The translations under genes were made by a program, and so were the position numbers. Below are positions 57,771-64,000 of a DNA stretch of 64,000 nucleotides, piece by piece. Below the pieces are notes generated by a model. That model ran no database searches and was not told the DNA's origin. It worked only from the letters and a program-made list of their open reading frames with translations. Source of the stretch: CAJXMH01 sp964001305. Its GTDB lineage: Bacteria > Bacteroidota > Bacteroidia > Flavobacteriales_E > Vicingaceae. The stretch lies in contig CAXFAI010000035.1 of the NCBI GenBank assembly GCA_964001305.1, forward strand, positions 95,097 through 159,096. The letters are read 5' to 3'. The stretch's first letter is position 1, and each line of letters opens with the position of its first letter.

Positions 57771-58493
57771 TTAAAGTGATGCTTGTTGAGTTCCTTTAAA
57801 GTAAGGAACATATATTTTTAATGTTCTTTCGAGCATTTCTCCTACTCCTTTCGAAGTAATGGTTCCACCAGAAATACCGTCTACTTTGTGCATTTCACTG
57901 CTCATGTCTACGCCACCTTTTACAACTTCGATTGGCTCGTATTTCATTTGCTCATCAAAAATGGTTTTACCAATGAATTTCTCTTGGAAAGCTTCTTCCT
58001 TAATCTCAGCTCCTAAACCTGGTGTTTCTCCTTTGTGATCGAAAGTTGAACCAAAAACGGTTGTCATGTCATTATCTAAAGCTACATAACCCCAAATTGG
58101 TCCCCATAATCCACTTCCAGCCATAGGCACGATAAACTTTTTAACCCCATCTTTCTCGAAAATAAACAAGGGATAATTTCTTTCTTCAATGCTTAAACTC
58201 TTGTACTCTTGAACCGCATCTACTTCAAACGGGCTTAGCTTGCTGTCAGCAACCACTTCCCCTTGATAGTTAAGCATAACTTGTTTCACAATGTACTTGT
58301 CAAACAACTCACTTGCATTTTCCTTTGTCGTTTCTTCTTTTACCGAAGCTAAGATGTTTTGCATCTTTTCGATTCTAACATTCTCTTTTTGCATGGGTTT
58401 TAAGCTTTCTGATACAAAAGCTAATAATCCTGCAACTACAATCACCAAGATGGCTGAGAATGTAAATGTGTATGAATTCTTATTAACGTCCAT
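57771..58493 (-). CDS. nqrC: Na+-NQR subunit C
   Basis: 240-residue subunit with an N-terminal membrane helix and a periplasmic FMN-binding domain. The covalent FMN site reads SGGTITS with Thr211; most NqrC proteins have SGAT, so Ala is replaced by Gly but the attachment Thr is kept. Other family segments: GSGLWGPIWGYVAL and HKGETPGLGAEI. 12 bases after nqrB. Confidence 0.96.
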   Translation of the reverse strand: MDVNKNSYTFTFSAILVIVVAGLLAFVSESLKPMQKENVRIEKMQNILASVKEETTKENASELFDKYIVKQVMLNYQGEVVADSKLSPFEVDAVQEYKSLSIEERNYPLFIFEKDGVKKFIVPMAGSGLWGPIWGYVALDNDMTTVFGSTFDHKGETPGLGAEIKEEAFQEKFIGKTIFDEQMKYEPIEVVKGGVDMSSEMHKVDGISGGTITSKGVGEMLERTLKIYVPYFKGTQQASL

Positions 58494-58505
58494 TTTAATA
58501 TACTT

Positions 58506-59705
58506 TTAAGCTGCTACTGCAACAGTTCTTTTCTTTCTTCGGTTAATGTTTGCTTGAACTACATAATGGTCAATCAATGGAGCCATTACATTCATAAATA
58601 AGATAGCTAGCATAACTCCCTCAGGATAGGCAGGGTTGAAAACTCGAATCATGATTCCCAAGAATCCGATTAAGAATCCATATATATACTTACCTGTAGA
58701 AGTTTGTGCAGCAGTAACTGGGTCAGTTGCCATAAACACAATTCCAAAGGCAAATCCACCCATTACAAGGTGATAATGTGCAGGGACTTCCATAAAAGGA
58801 TTCACTGCAAATGCATTAAAAATCAATCCCATCACATAAGCTCCAATCACACCTGAAAGCATGATTTTCCAGCTTCCAATTCCTGTAATGATTAAAATAG
58901 CCGCTCCTATTAAAATAGCTAAAGCTGAAGTTTCACCAATAGAACCTGGAATCATACCCATAAAGGCATTCCAAAAGGTATCGCCATATTGTGCACCTGC
59001 TGCATCTACAAAACCAGAAGATTTTTCAGTGGCTTGAGCTAACAATGTTGCTCCAGTTGAACCATCTGCGTAAGCTACCGCTTCATCAGTCATATCGCCA
59101 ATCCAAACCTTGTCACCCGACATCCATGTTGGATAAGCAAAGAATAGGAAAGCTCTTGCGGTTAAGGCAACGTTTAAAATATTCATTCCTGTTCCACCAA
59201 AAACTTCTTTACCAATAACTACGGCAAAAATAGTTGCTGCAGCTACCATCCATAACGGAATTTCAACTGGCAAACAAAGAGGAATAAGCATCCCTGATAC
59301 AAGGAATCCTTCATTTACTTGATGCTTATTAATAATGGCAAAAATGAATTCTACCCCCAATCCTGCAGCATAAGAAACCACAACAATTGGAAGCACTTTA
59401 ATTGCTCCGTAAATAACTTTTGTCCAAAGATCAGCTTGCTCACCTAAAGCCAAATAGTATTGATGACCGGTGTTCCAAATGCCGAAAAGTAAAGCAGGTA
59501 CTAAAGCCAAAACCACCATAATCATGGTACGTTTCATATCAATACCATCGCGAATGTGCGAACCTACTTTTCCAGTTGTATGACCTGGAACGAATAAAAA
59601 AGTCTCTAAAGCATCATAAGCTGGATAATATTTCTCCAACTTCCCTCCTTTATCGAAGGTTGGCTTGACTTTCTCCTCTAAAAAATTATGAATTGAATTA
59701 CTCAT
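58506..59705 (-). CDS. nqrB: Na+-NQR subunit B
   Basis: 399-residue main membrane subunit with about ten helices and the second covalent FMN site, STGAT at residues 216-220 (Thr220). Other marks: KRTMIMVVLALVPALLFGIWNTG early and the acidic VGKEVFGGTGMNILN-like segment (IGKEVFGGTGMNI). Takes part in Na+ translocation and quinone reduction. 19 bases after nqrA. Confidence 0.97.
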   Translation of the reverse strand: MSNSIHNFLEEKVKPTFDKGGKLEKYYPAYDALETFLFVPGHTTGKVGSHIRDGIDMKRTMIMVVLALVPALLFGIWNTGHQYYLALGEQADLWTKVIYGAIKVLPIVVVSYAAGLGVEFIFAIINKHQVNEGFLVSGMLIPLCLPVEIPLWMVAAATIFAVVIGKEVFGGTGMNILNVALTARAFLFFAYPTWMSGDKVWIGDMTDEAVAYADGSTGATLLAQATEKSSGFVDAAGAQYGDTFWNAFMGMIPGSIGETSALAILIGAAILIITGIGSWKIMLSGVIGAYVMGLIFNAFAVNPFMEVPAHYHLVMGGFAFGIVFMATDPVTAAQTSTGKYIYGFLIGFLGIMIRVFNPAYPEGVMLAILFMNVMAPLIDHYVVQANINRRKKRTVAVAA

Positions 59706-59724
59706 TAGAATGATAAATTATTTT

Positions 59725-61077
59725 TTAACTCATTTCTTCACGAAGCTTCAACAAGCCTTCACGAACAATCGATTGTGAACGAATTTTTGAAGTACAAACA
59801 GTTTCACAAAGGGCAAAATCTTCAGGTGCCACTTCATAAATCCCTAAGCCTTCCATCAATTCAATATCTTCTACCATGATGGCTTTTAATAATTGAACTG
59901 GATAAATATCAAATGGGAAAACTTTCTCGTACTCTTCAGTAACTACAAACGGTCTTTCTTCGCCGTGTTTATTTGCGGTTAAATCGTACTTCTTACCAGG
60001 CATTAACCATGCAGGCAAGGTTCTAGAAATACTAAATTTATTGGTGCTTGGTAAAATCCAACCAAACATTTCAGACTCTCCACCTTCAGGCATCGCTACT
60101 AATTCGTAATCGTAGAAACCTAAATAACCATCCGCATCAATTTTTTCACCAGTTAAAATATTACCACTAATAAAACGAGTTCCTTCGGCCGTAGCATGTT
60201 TTTCAAACAACTCTTTGGTAGAAGTTCCTAAAATGGTGCGGTAATATTTTCGGTCATTGGCTTTAGAACCCGACAAAGAAATAACACGACTTGCATCGAA
60301 TTTTCCAGTCTCAAAAAGTTTTCCAATGGCTAAAACATCTTGTGGTTTTAAGGTCCAAACAACTTCACCTGATCCAACTGCATCAAAATGGTGAATTTGA
60401 ACTCCCACATTTCCTGCTGGATGCGGACCTGAAATTTGATGATGAACTACATTTTTAGCTTGAGTAAAAACATCATCAGCCTTGGCAGCGCCATTGGTGG
60501 TTAAGTGAACCTTTCCTTCAGTCAATTTAGCAAGGGCATCAATTCCCGTTTGAAAGGTCTTATTCTGACCATGCAAAATAAAGTCGTTGTCTGGAGCTAA
60601 TGGCGCTGATTCAAAAGCAGAAATAAAAATTGATTTTGGCGTATCTGTTGTCTTGGCAATTACATCATAAGGTCTTTGCTTGATGAATGGCCACAAACCT
60701 GCAGAGGTCAATTTCTCAACAATCTCTTCTCTTCCTAAGGCGTTTGGGTCAGCTGATTTAAAATCTTCATAGGCAGTTTCGCTGTCTGCCAAAATGATAA
60801 TTTCCAACAATTTACGCTTGTCTCCTCGCTTAACCTCAACGATTTCGCCACTTACAGGAGCCGTAAATTTTACTTGTTCATTATCTCTATCAAACATGAG
60901 GGTAGTACCCGCTTTGACTTCATCACCTACCTTTACAACCACTTTTGGCTTAATACCATGAAAATCGGTTGGCTTTATGGCTACGGTTTTAGGTCGAGGA
61001 GCATCGGTCAAAATCTTTTCAGCTTCACCGACTAACTTAATATCTACACCTCTTCTAAGTTTTAACACTTTAGACAT
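59725..61077 (-). CDS. nqrA: Na+-NQR subunit A
   Basis: 450-residue peripheral subunit with no membrane helix, implicated in quinone binding. It begins KLRRGVDIKLVG and has FHGIKPKVVVKVGDEVKAGT, IFISAFESAPLAPD, a GPHPAGNVGVQIHH segment and a C-terminal ALCETVCTSKIRSQSIVREG. First gene of the operon, preceded by a promoter element at 61108-61115. Confidence 0.97.
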   Translation of the reverse strand: MSKVLKLRRGVDIKLVGEAEKILTDAPRPKTVAIKPTDFHGIKPKVVVKVGDEVKAGTTLMFDRDNEQVKFTAPVSGEIVEVKRGDKRKLLEIIILADSETAYEDFKSADPNALGREEIVEKLTSAGLWPFIKQRPYDVIAKTTDTPKSIFISAFESAPLAPDNDFILHGQNKTFQTGIDALAKLTEGKVHLTTNGAAKADDVFTQAKNVVHHQISGPHPAGNVGVQIHHFDAVGSGEVVWTLKPQDVLAIGKLFETGKFDASRVISLSGSKANDRKYYRTILGTSTKELFEKHATAEGTRFISGNILTGEKIDADGYLGFYDYELVAMPEGGESEMFGWILPSTNKFSISRTLPAWLMPGKKYDLTANKHGEERPFVVTEEYEKVFPFDIYPVQLLKAIMVEDIELMEGLGIYEVAPEDFALCETVCTSKIRSQSIVREGLLKLREEMS

Positions 61078-61107
61078 AGTTCTTCTTATCTATTCGAATT
61101 TGGCCGC

Positions 61108-61115
61108 AAAAATAA
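61108..61115 (-). promoter_or_regulatory. -7 box of the nqr operon
   Basis: TATTTTTG on the minus strand, 30 bases before the nqrA start. Confidence 0.6.
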
Positions 61116-61272
61116 CACTTCTCATAGTTATTAACATTCTTTTGCAAGGAAATTTGAACTTTTAATTAACAAGATTTTAACGCAATGGTTTAAGCTTACA
61201 GATTGGCTTTAACTTTAATTTTAAAACTTTAGTTGCTCCTTTACTTAATTTAGCTTTTTAAGAATTAATTCC

Positions 61273-62613
61273 ATGTCGAAAATCAAACTTCCAAACCTAC
61301 TCTGTTCGAGAACTTTACTTTTATTGACCCTTTTTCTTGGCCTTTTTCAATTTTCCGCATTTGGGCAAGCGCAAGATGAAAATTTAGACTATTCGAAAGA
61401 GAATTTTTTGAGGTATGAGGATTACACCTATAAAGAGAATATTAAAACCGTTCAGCTTTACGTGAAAGACGCTCCACTTTCTTATCCAGTTTTATTTTTA
61501 AACGACAGTAAGCAATTGGAGCTGCATTTTGACGATTTAACCCAAGAGTTTCATACCTATACTTATGAGTTTATTCATTGCAACGCCAATTGGCAACCTT
61601 CTAATTTAAATGCCCAAGAATACATTTCAGGATTTTTTCAAGGATTTATTGAAGATTACGAATATTCCTTCAATACCTTATTTCCTTATATCCATTACAA
61701 AATGGCCTTTCCCAACGAACAAGTCAATTTTTTAAAGTCAGGGAACTACATTATTAAAGTATATGCCAACAACGACCCTGAAGATTTGCTCTTAACCAAA
61801 CGATTTTTTGTGGTAGAAAAGAGTGTAAGTATTAATGCATCAGTTAAAATGGCCACCTTGGCGCGCTATCGAGATTTTAAGCAAGAAGTGGACTTCAACA
61901 TTCAATTGGGTAGCTATCAAGTTCAAGATCCGTACAGCGACATTAGTGTATTTATTATGCAAAACCGCCGTTGGGATAATGCCATTCATAACTTAAAACC
62001 GCTTTTTGTAAGAGGTGAAGAATTGGTGTATAATTATGAGGACAAAAACCTATTTGACGGAGGAAATGAATTTCGATTCTTTGAAACCAAAGACTTTCTG
62101 TATCAGTCTTTAAATACAGATGGAATTCAAATCGAAAATGGCAAATACCATGTTTGGGTGCTGCGTGAAGAGCCCCGTTCTTTTAAGCGCTATTATTTTC
62201 AAAACGACATTAACGGTTTACGACTTGTTAAGCGAGATGGCAGTTCCAATTCTAATCGGGAGGCCGATTATATGGTAGCTCATTTTAGTTTGCAAAGAGA
62301 TACACCATTACTCCAAGGCGATGTTTACATTTTTGGAGAGTTAAGCGATTGGCAATTCAAACCAGAATTTAAGATGGAATATGTGGCTATAGAAAAAGAA
62401 TACCGCTTAAAAACTGTTTTAAAACAAGGCTACTATAATTATTTATATGCCTTTTTACCCAAAAATGCGAATAAAGCAGACATCAGTGTTTTAGAAGGAA
62501 CCCACTCAGAAACTGAAAATGATTACACCATATTCGTTTATCACCGAAAAAGGGGCGAGATTTATGATCGAATCATTGGGTTTGCCCAAATTAATTCCAA
62601 TAGCAACAACTAA
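61273..62613 (+). CDS. Type IX secretion plug protein (formerly DUF5103)
   Basis: 446-residue periplasmic protein: signal peptide (ending SAFGQ), then the T9SS plug domain pattern IKTVQLYVKDAPLSYPVLFLN (partial: LSYPVLFL), ELHFDDLTQEFHTYTYEFIHCNANW (partial: FIHCNANW) and FGELSDWQF, ending with YHRKRGEIYDRIIGFAQI. In the characterised system this protein closes the periplasmic end of the SprA outer-membrane channel. Its presence fits the two sorting-domain cargo proteins in the window. Confidence 0.88.
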   Translation: MSKIKLPNLLCSRTLLLLTLFLGLFQFSAFGQAQDENLDYSKENFLRYEDYTYKENIKTVQLYVKDAPLSYPVLFLNDSKQLELHFDDLTQEFHTYTYEFIHCNANWQPSNLNAQEYISGFFQGFIEDYEYSFNTLFPYIHYKMAFPNEQVNFLKSGNYIIKVYANNDPEDLLLTKRFFVVEKSVSINASVKMATLARYRDFKQEVDFNIQLGSYQVQDPYSDISVFIMQNRRWDNAIHNLKPLFVRGEELVYNYEDKNLFDGGNEFRFFETKDFLYQSLNTDGIQIENGKYHVWVLREEPRSFKRYYFQNDINGLRLVKRDGSSNSNREADYMVAHFSLQRDTPLLQGDVYIFGELSDWQFKPEFKMEYVAIEKEYRLKTVLKQGYYNYLYAFLPKNANKADISVLEGTHSETENDYTIFVYHRKRGEIYDRIIGFAQINSNSNN

Positions 62614-62623
62614 ACCTCTAGGA

Positions 62624-63010
62624 ATGGCAGCTAAACTTACTCATGCAGTTAATATAGAAATCATAAGCAATTATATTCAAGAGTATTCTAAACCGGAACA
62701 CAACCGCTTTTTGTTTAGTTATCAAATCAAAATTGAAAACCAAAATGCTGAAGCCATTAAATTGCTAACGAGGCATTGGTACATTTTTGACTCAAACGGA
62801 CAAGTAAAAGAAGTGGCCGGTGAAGGAGTAATTGGTGAACAACCAATTATTAAACCCGGAGAAACATTTGAATATGAATCTTACTGTGAGTTACGAACTG
62901 ATATGGGAATGATGTGGGGAAGCTATTTGATGCGTAATGTAGAAACGGAAAAACTGTTTGAAGCACCCATCCCTGAGTTTCAATTGATTTGTCCGGCACG
63001 CTTAAACTAA
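62624..63010 (+). CDS. apaG: ApaG family protein
   Basis: 128 residues, fibronectin-III-like ApaG fold: IQEYSKPEHNRFLFSYQIKIEN, LLTRHWYIFDSNGQ, VKEVAGEGVIGEQPIIKPGE and GMMWGSYLM. ATG 62624 is chosen although the frame is open from 62519; the extra 35 codons would lie inside the plug gene. The family has been linked to Co2+/Mg2+ handling and dinucleoside tetraphosphates, but its exact job is unsettled. 10 bases after the plug gene. Confidence 0.93.
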   Translation: MAAKLTHAVNIEIISNYIQEYSKPEHNRFLFSYQIKIENQNAEAIKLLTRHWYIFDSNGQVKEVAGEGVIGEQPIIKPGETFEYESYCELRTDMGMMWGSYLMRNVETEKLFEAPIPEFQLICPARLN

Positions 63011-63018
63011 AAACAAAG

Positions 63019-63300
63019 ATGGAAATTGTACAAAAAGAAAACGAAAATGAAGGCGCCTTTGTAGCGTTGGACCAAGAGCAAAAGATGGGCGAAATGACGT
63101 ATTCGATTAGTAAAGGTAGATGGATTATAGATCATACCGGTGTTGAGCCCCAATACCGTGGACAAAGTGTGGGAGAAAAATTACTTGATGCCTTGGTGCA
63201 AGAAGCCCGAAACAAAAAAATAGAAGTACTACCGCTTTGCCCTTTTGCTGCTGCCATGTTTCAGAAAAAGGAAGCATTGAGAGATGTATTAAAAAAGTAA
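63019..63300 (+). CDS. GNAT-like N-acetyltransferase (YidJ/CG-type short form)
   Basis: 93 residues from ATG 63019. Short acetyl-CoA-binding protein: EMTYSISKGRWIIDHTGVEP, the CoA-loop YRGQSVGEKLLDALV, and PLCPFAAAMFQK with a conserved Cys. Substrate unknown. The frame is open from 62989, but those codons overlap apaG. 8 bases after apaG and 3 before the DUF1801 gene, so one operon. Confidence 0.88.
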   Translation: MEIVQKENENEGAFVALDQEQKMGEMTYSISKGRWIIDHTGVEPQYRGQSVGEKLLDALVQEARNKKIEVLPLCPFAAAMFQKKEALRDVLKK

Positions 63301-63303
63301 GCT

Positions 63304-63729
63304 ATGGCCAATAAAACACAAAAAACAGACGCTTCAGTAGAAGATTTCTTAAATGCAGTAGAAGACGAACAAAAGCGAAAAGATGCTTTTGAGGTATTGC
63401 GCTTAATGGCTGAAGTTAGTGGCAAAGAAGCTAAAATGTGGGGGCCTAGCATTGTTGGTTTTGGCACCTACCATTACAAATATGCAAGTGGCCGAGAAGG
63501 TAACTTTATGCGCATTGGCTTTTCTCCGCGAAAAACGGCTTTAACCTTATACATAATGGCTGGCTTTAGCCGCTATGATACACTGATGAAACAGTTGGGC
63601 AAGTACAAAACTGGGAAAGCTTGTTTGTATATCAAAAGGCTAGAAGATGTTGACCAAACGGTTTTGCTTGAACTAATGAAAGCTTCTTTACAGTTTATGG
63701 AAGAAAAGTATGGAAAGGAAGATGCTTAA
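63304..63729 (+). CDS. DUF1801-domain protein
   Basis: 141 residues matching DUF1801 throughout: VEDFLNAVEDEQKRKDAFEVLRLM, KMWGPSIVGFGTYHYKY, MRIGFSPRKTALTLYIM and LGKYKTGKACLYIKRLEDVD. Small cytoplasmic protein related in fold to YdhG/iron-chaperone-type domains; function unproven. Last gene of the plug-apaG-GNAT operon. Confidence 0.9.
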   Translation: MANKTQKTDASVEDFLNAVEDEQKRKDAFEVLRLMAEVSGKEAKMWGPSIVGFGTYHYKYASGREGNFMRIGFSPRKTALTLYIMAGFSRYDTLMKQLGKYKTGKACLYIKRLEDVDQTVLLELMKASLQFMEEKYGKEDA

Positions 63730-63868
63730 ATATTACTTTGAAACTCATAATTATTTATAGGAGCGATAAGTACGCCTACCCTATTTTTTAAATACACTTA
63801 ATTATTCTCTTCTTTTTACAGAGCAAGCACCAAACGCATGTACTAGTTTTTTTTTAGGGTAAAAACAC
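63730..63868. other. Intergenic region with no gene seen
   Basis: 139 AT-rich bases between the DUF1801 stop and the second module copy. I see no ORF, strong hairpin or repeat in it. Confidence 0.5.
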
Positions 63869-63875
63869 TATCTTG
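63869..63875 (+). promoter_or_regulatory. Putative -7 box of the module, copy 2
   Basis: TATCTTG with the same 26-base gap to the ATG as in copy 1 (5415-5421). Confidence 0.45.
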
Positions 63876-63878
63876 TTG

Positions 63879-64000
63879 GCGGAAAAAGAATGGCAAAACC
63901 GATGAACCCAAAGTGCAACATATACGCGATAGTAAACGCTTATTTGTCGTTTAAAAACGGGTATAACGCTGATATAAAAAACATTAATCCTAAAAACATA
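63879..64000 (+). repeat. Dispersed 122-base module, copy 2 (cut by window end)
   Basis: Same orientation as 5425-5546 with 5 mismatches over 122 bases. Preceded by CTTGTTGGC (63872-63880), the same nonamer that ends the spacer before cassette 1 (5593-5601). Confidence 0.9.
63902..64000 (+). CDS. Partial ORF of the dispersed module, copy 2
   Basis: Starts MNPKCNIYAIVNAYLS and stays open for all 33 codons to the window edge. Relative to copy 1 it has two silent changes and one His-to-Asn change. Copy 1 ends after 43 codons; whether this copy is longer and reveals a full-length gene cannot be seen here. Confidence 0.4.
   Translation, partial: MNPKCNIYAIVNAYLSFKNGYNADIKNINPKNI

Noticed and set aside
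62519..62623. Longer ApaG N-terminus
   Set aside because: Overlaps the secretion plug gene and lacks family similarity; start 62624 matches the normal ApaG length.
5425..64000. The two module copies as ends of one 58-kb mobile island
   Set aside because: The interval holds core genes (aroC, nqr operon, ppa) and no integrase or transfer genes, so dispersed copies are more likely than island ends.

Overview
This window is AT-rich bacterial chromosome from a member of the Bacteroidota, most likely a marine or other sodium-using Flavobacteriales-type organism. The evidence is type IX secretion (two proteins with C-terminal sorting domains and a T9SS plug protein), a complete Na+-translocating NADH:quinone reductase operon, many short lipoproteins, and promoters of the Bacteroidota form (TTG, about 20 bases, then TAnnTTTG). 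I see no rRNA, tRNA, CRISPR array, transposase, integrase or prophage.

Layout. 0-5.4 kb: a two-subunit FAD-dependent sugar/polyol dehydrogenase, then a metalloprotease-like lipoprotein, a RidA-family protein and a hydrolase-like lipoprotein. 5.4-9.0 kb: a compact array of four gene cassettes with integron-like architecture. Each cassette is bracketed by its own inverted 7-9 base pair (GTT...AAC) and the cassettes are separated by long foldable repeats. A 122-base module containing a promoter and a short ORF precedes the array, and the same module reappears, 5 mismatches apart, at the very end of the window (63879-64000). 9.1-13.2 kb: short orphan or weakly characterised genes (BatD-like, DUF6265, SRPBCC, DUF2200). 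13.2-21.9 kb: a secreted repeat-type protein, a GlcD-type oxidase, a dipeptidyl peptidase IV followed by two POT peptide transporters (a peptide-utilisation set), and a sterol desaturase/fatty acid hydroxylase. 21.9-25.7 kb: a reactive-sulfur set made of a CstB-like persulfide dioxygenase/rhodanese, a TauE/SafE exporter and a Crp/Fnr regulator. 25.8-35.5 kb: universal stress protein, DUF4920 lipoprotein, OmpA/PD40 protein, AsmA-like protein, dicarboxylate symporter, chorismate synthase and a T9SS cargo protein.

35.6-38.8 kb: a histidine-degradation operon (hutI-hutG-ftcD) followed by a TPR/helix-turn-helix protein. 40.6-48.5 kb: a beta-propeller T9SS cargo protein, a membrane patatin phospholipase, lipoate-protein ligase, and a fused 2-oxoacid dehydrogenase E1 that needs lipoylated partners. 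48.6-54.4 kb: a translationally coupled LtaS-like phosphoglycerol transferase and diacylglycerol kinase, DUF4407, and a BlaI repressor with an M56-M23 fusion peptidase. 54.5-61.1 kb: inorganic pyrophosphatase and, on the minus strand, nqrABCDEF. 61.3-63.7 kb: T9SS plug protein, ApaG, a GNAT acetyltransferase and DUF1801.

Two systems stand out. The first is the integron-like array: the mismatches in its hairpins become G-T wobbles on the bottom strand, the strand that integron integrases use. The second is a candidate Crp/Fnr regulon: perfect GTAAC-N4-GTTAC palindromes lie exactly 22 bases upstream of the -7 boxes of both sulfur genes, and a third copy lies 23 bases upstream of a weaker box before the sterol desaturase gene.
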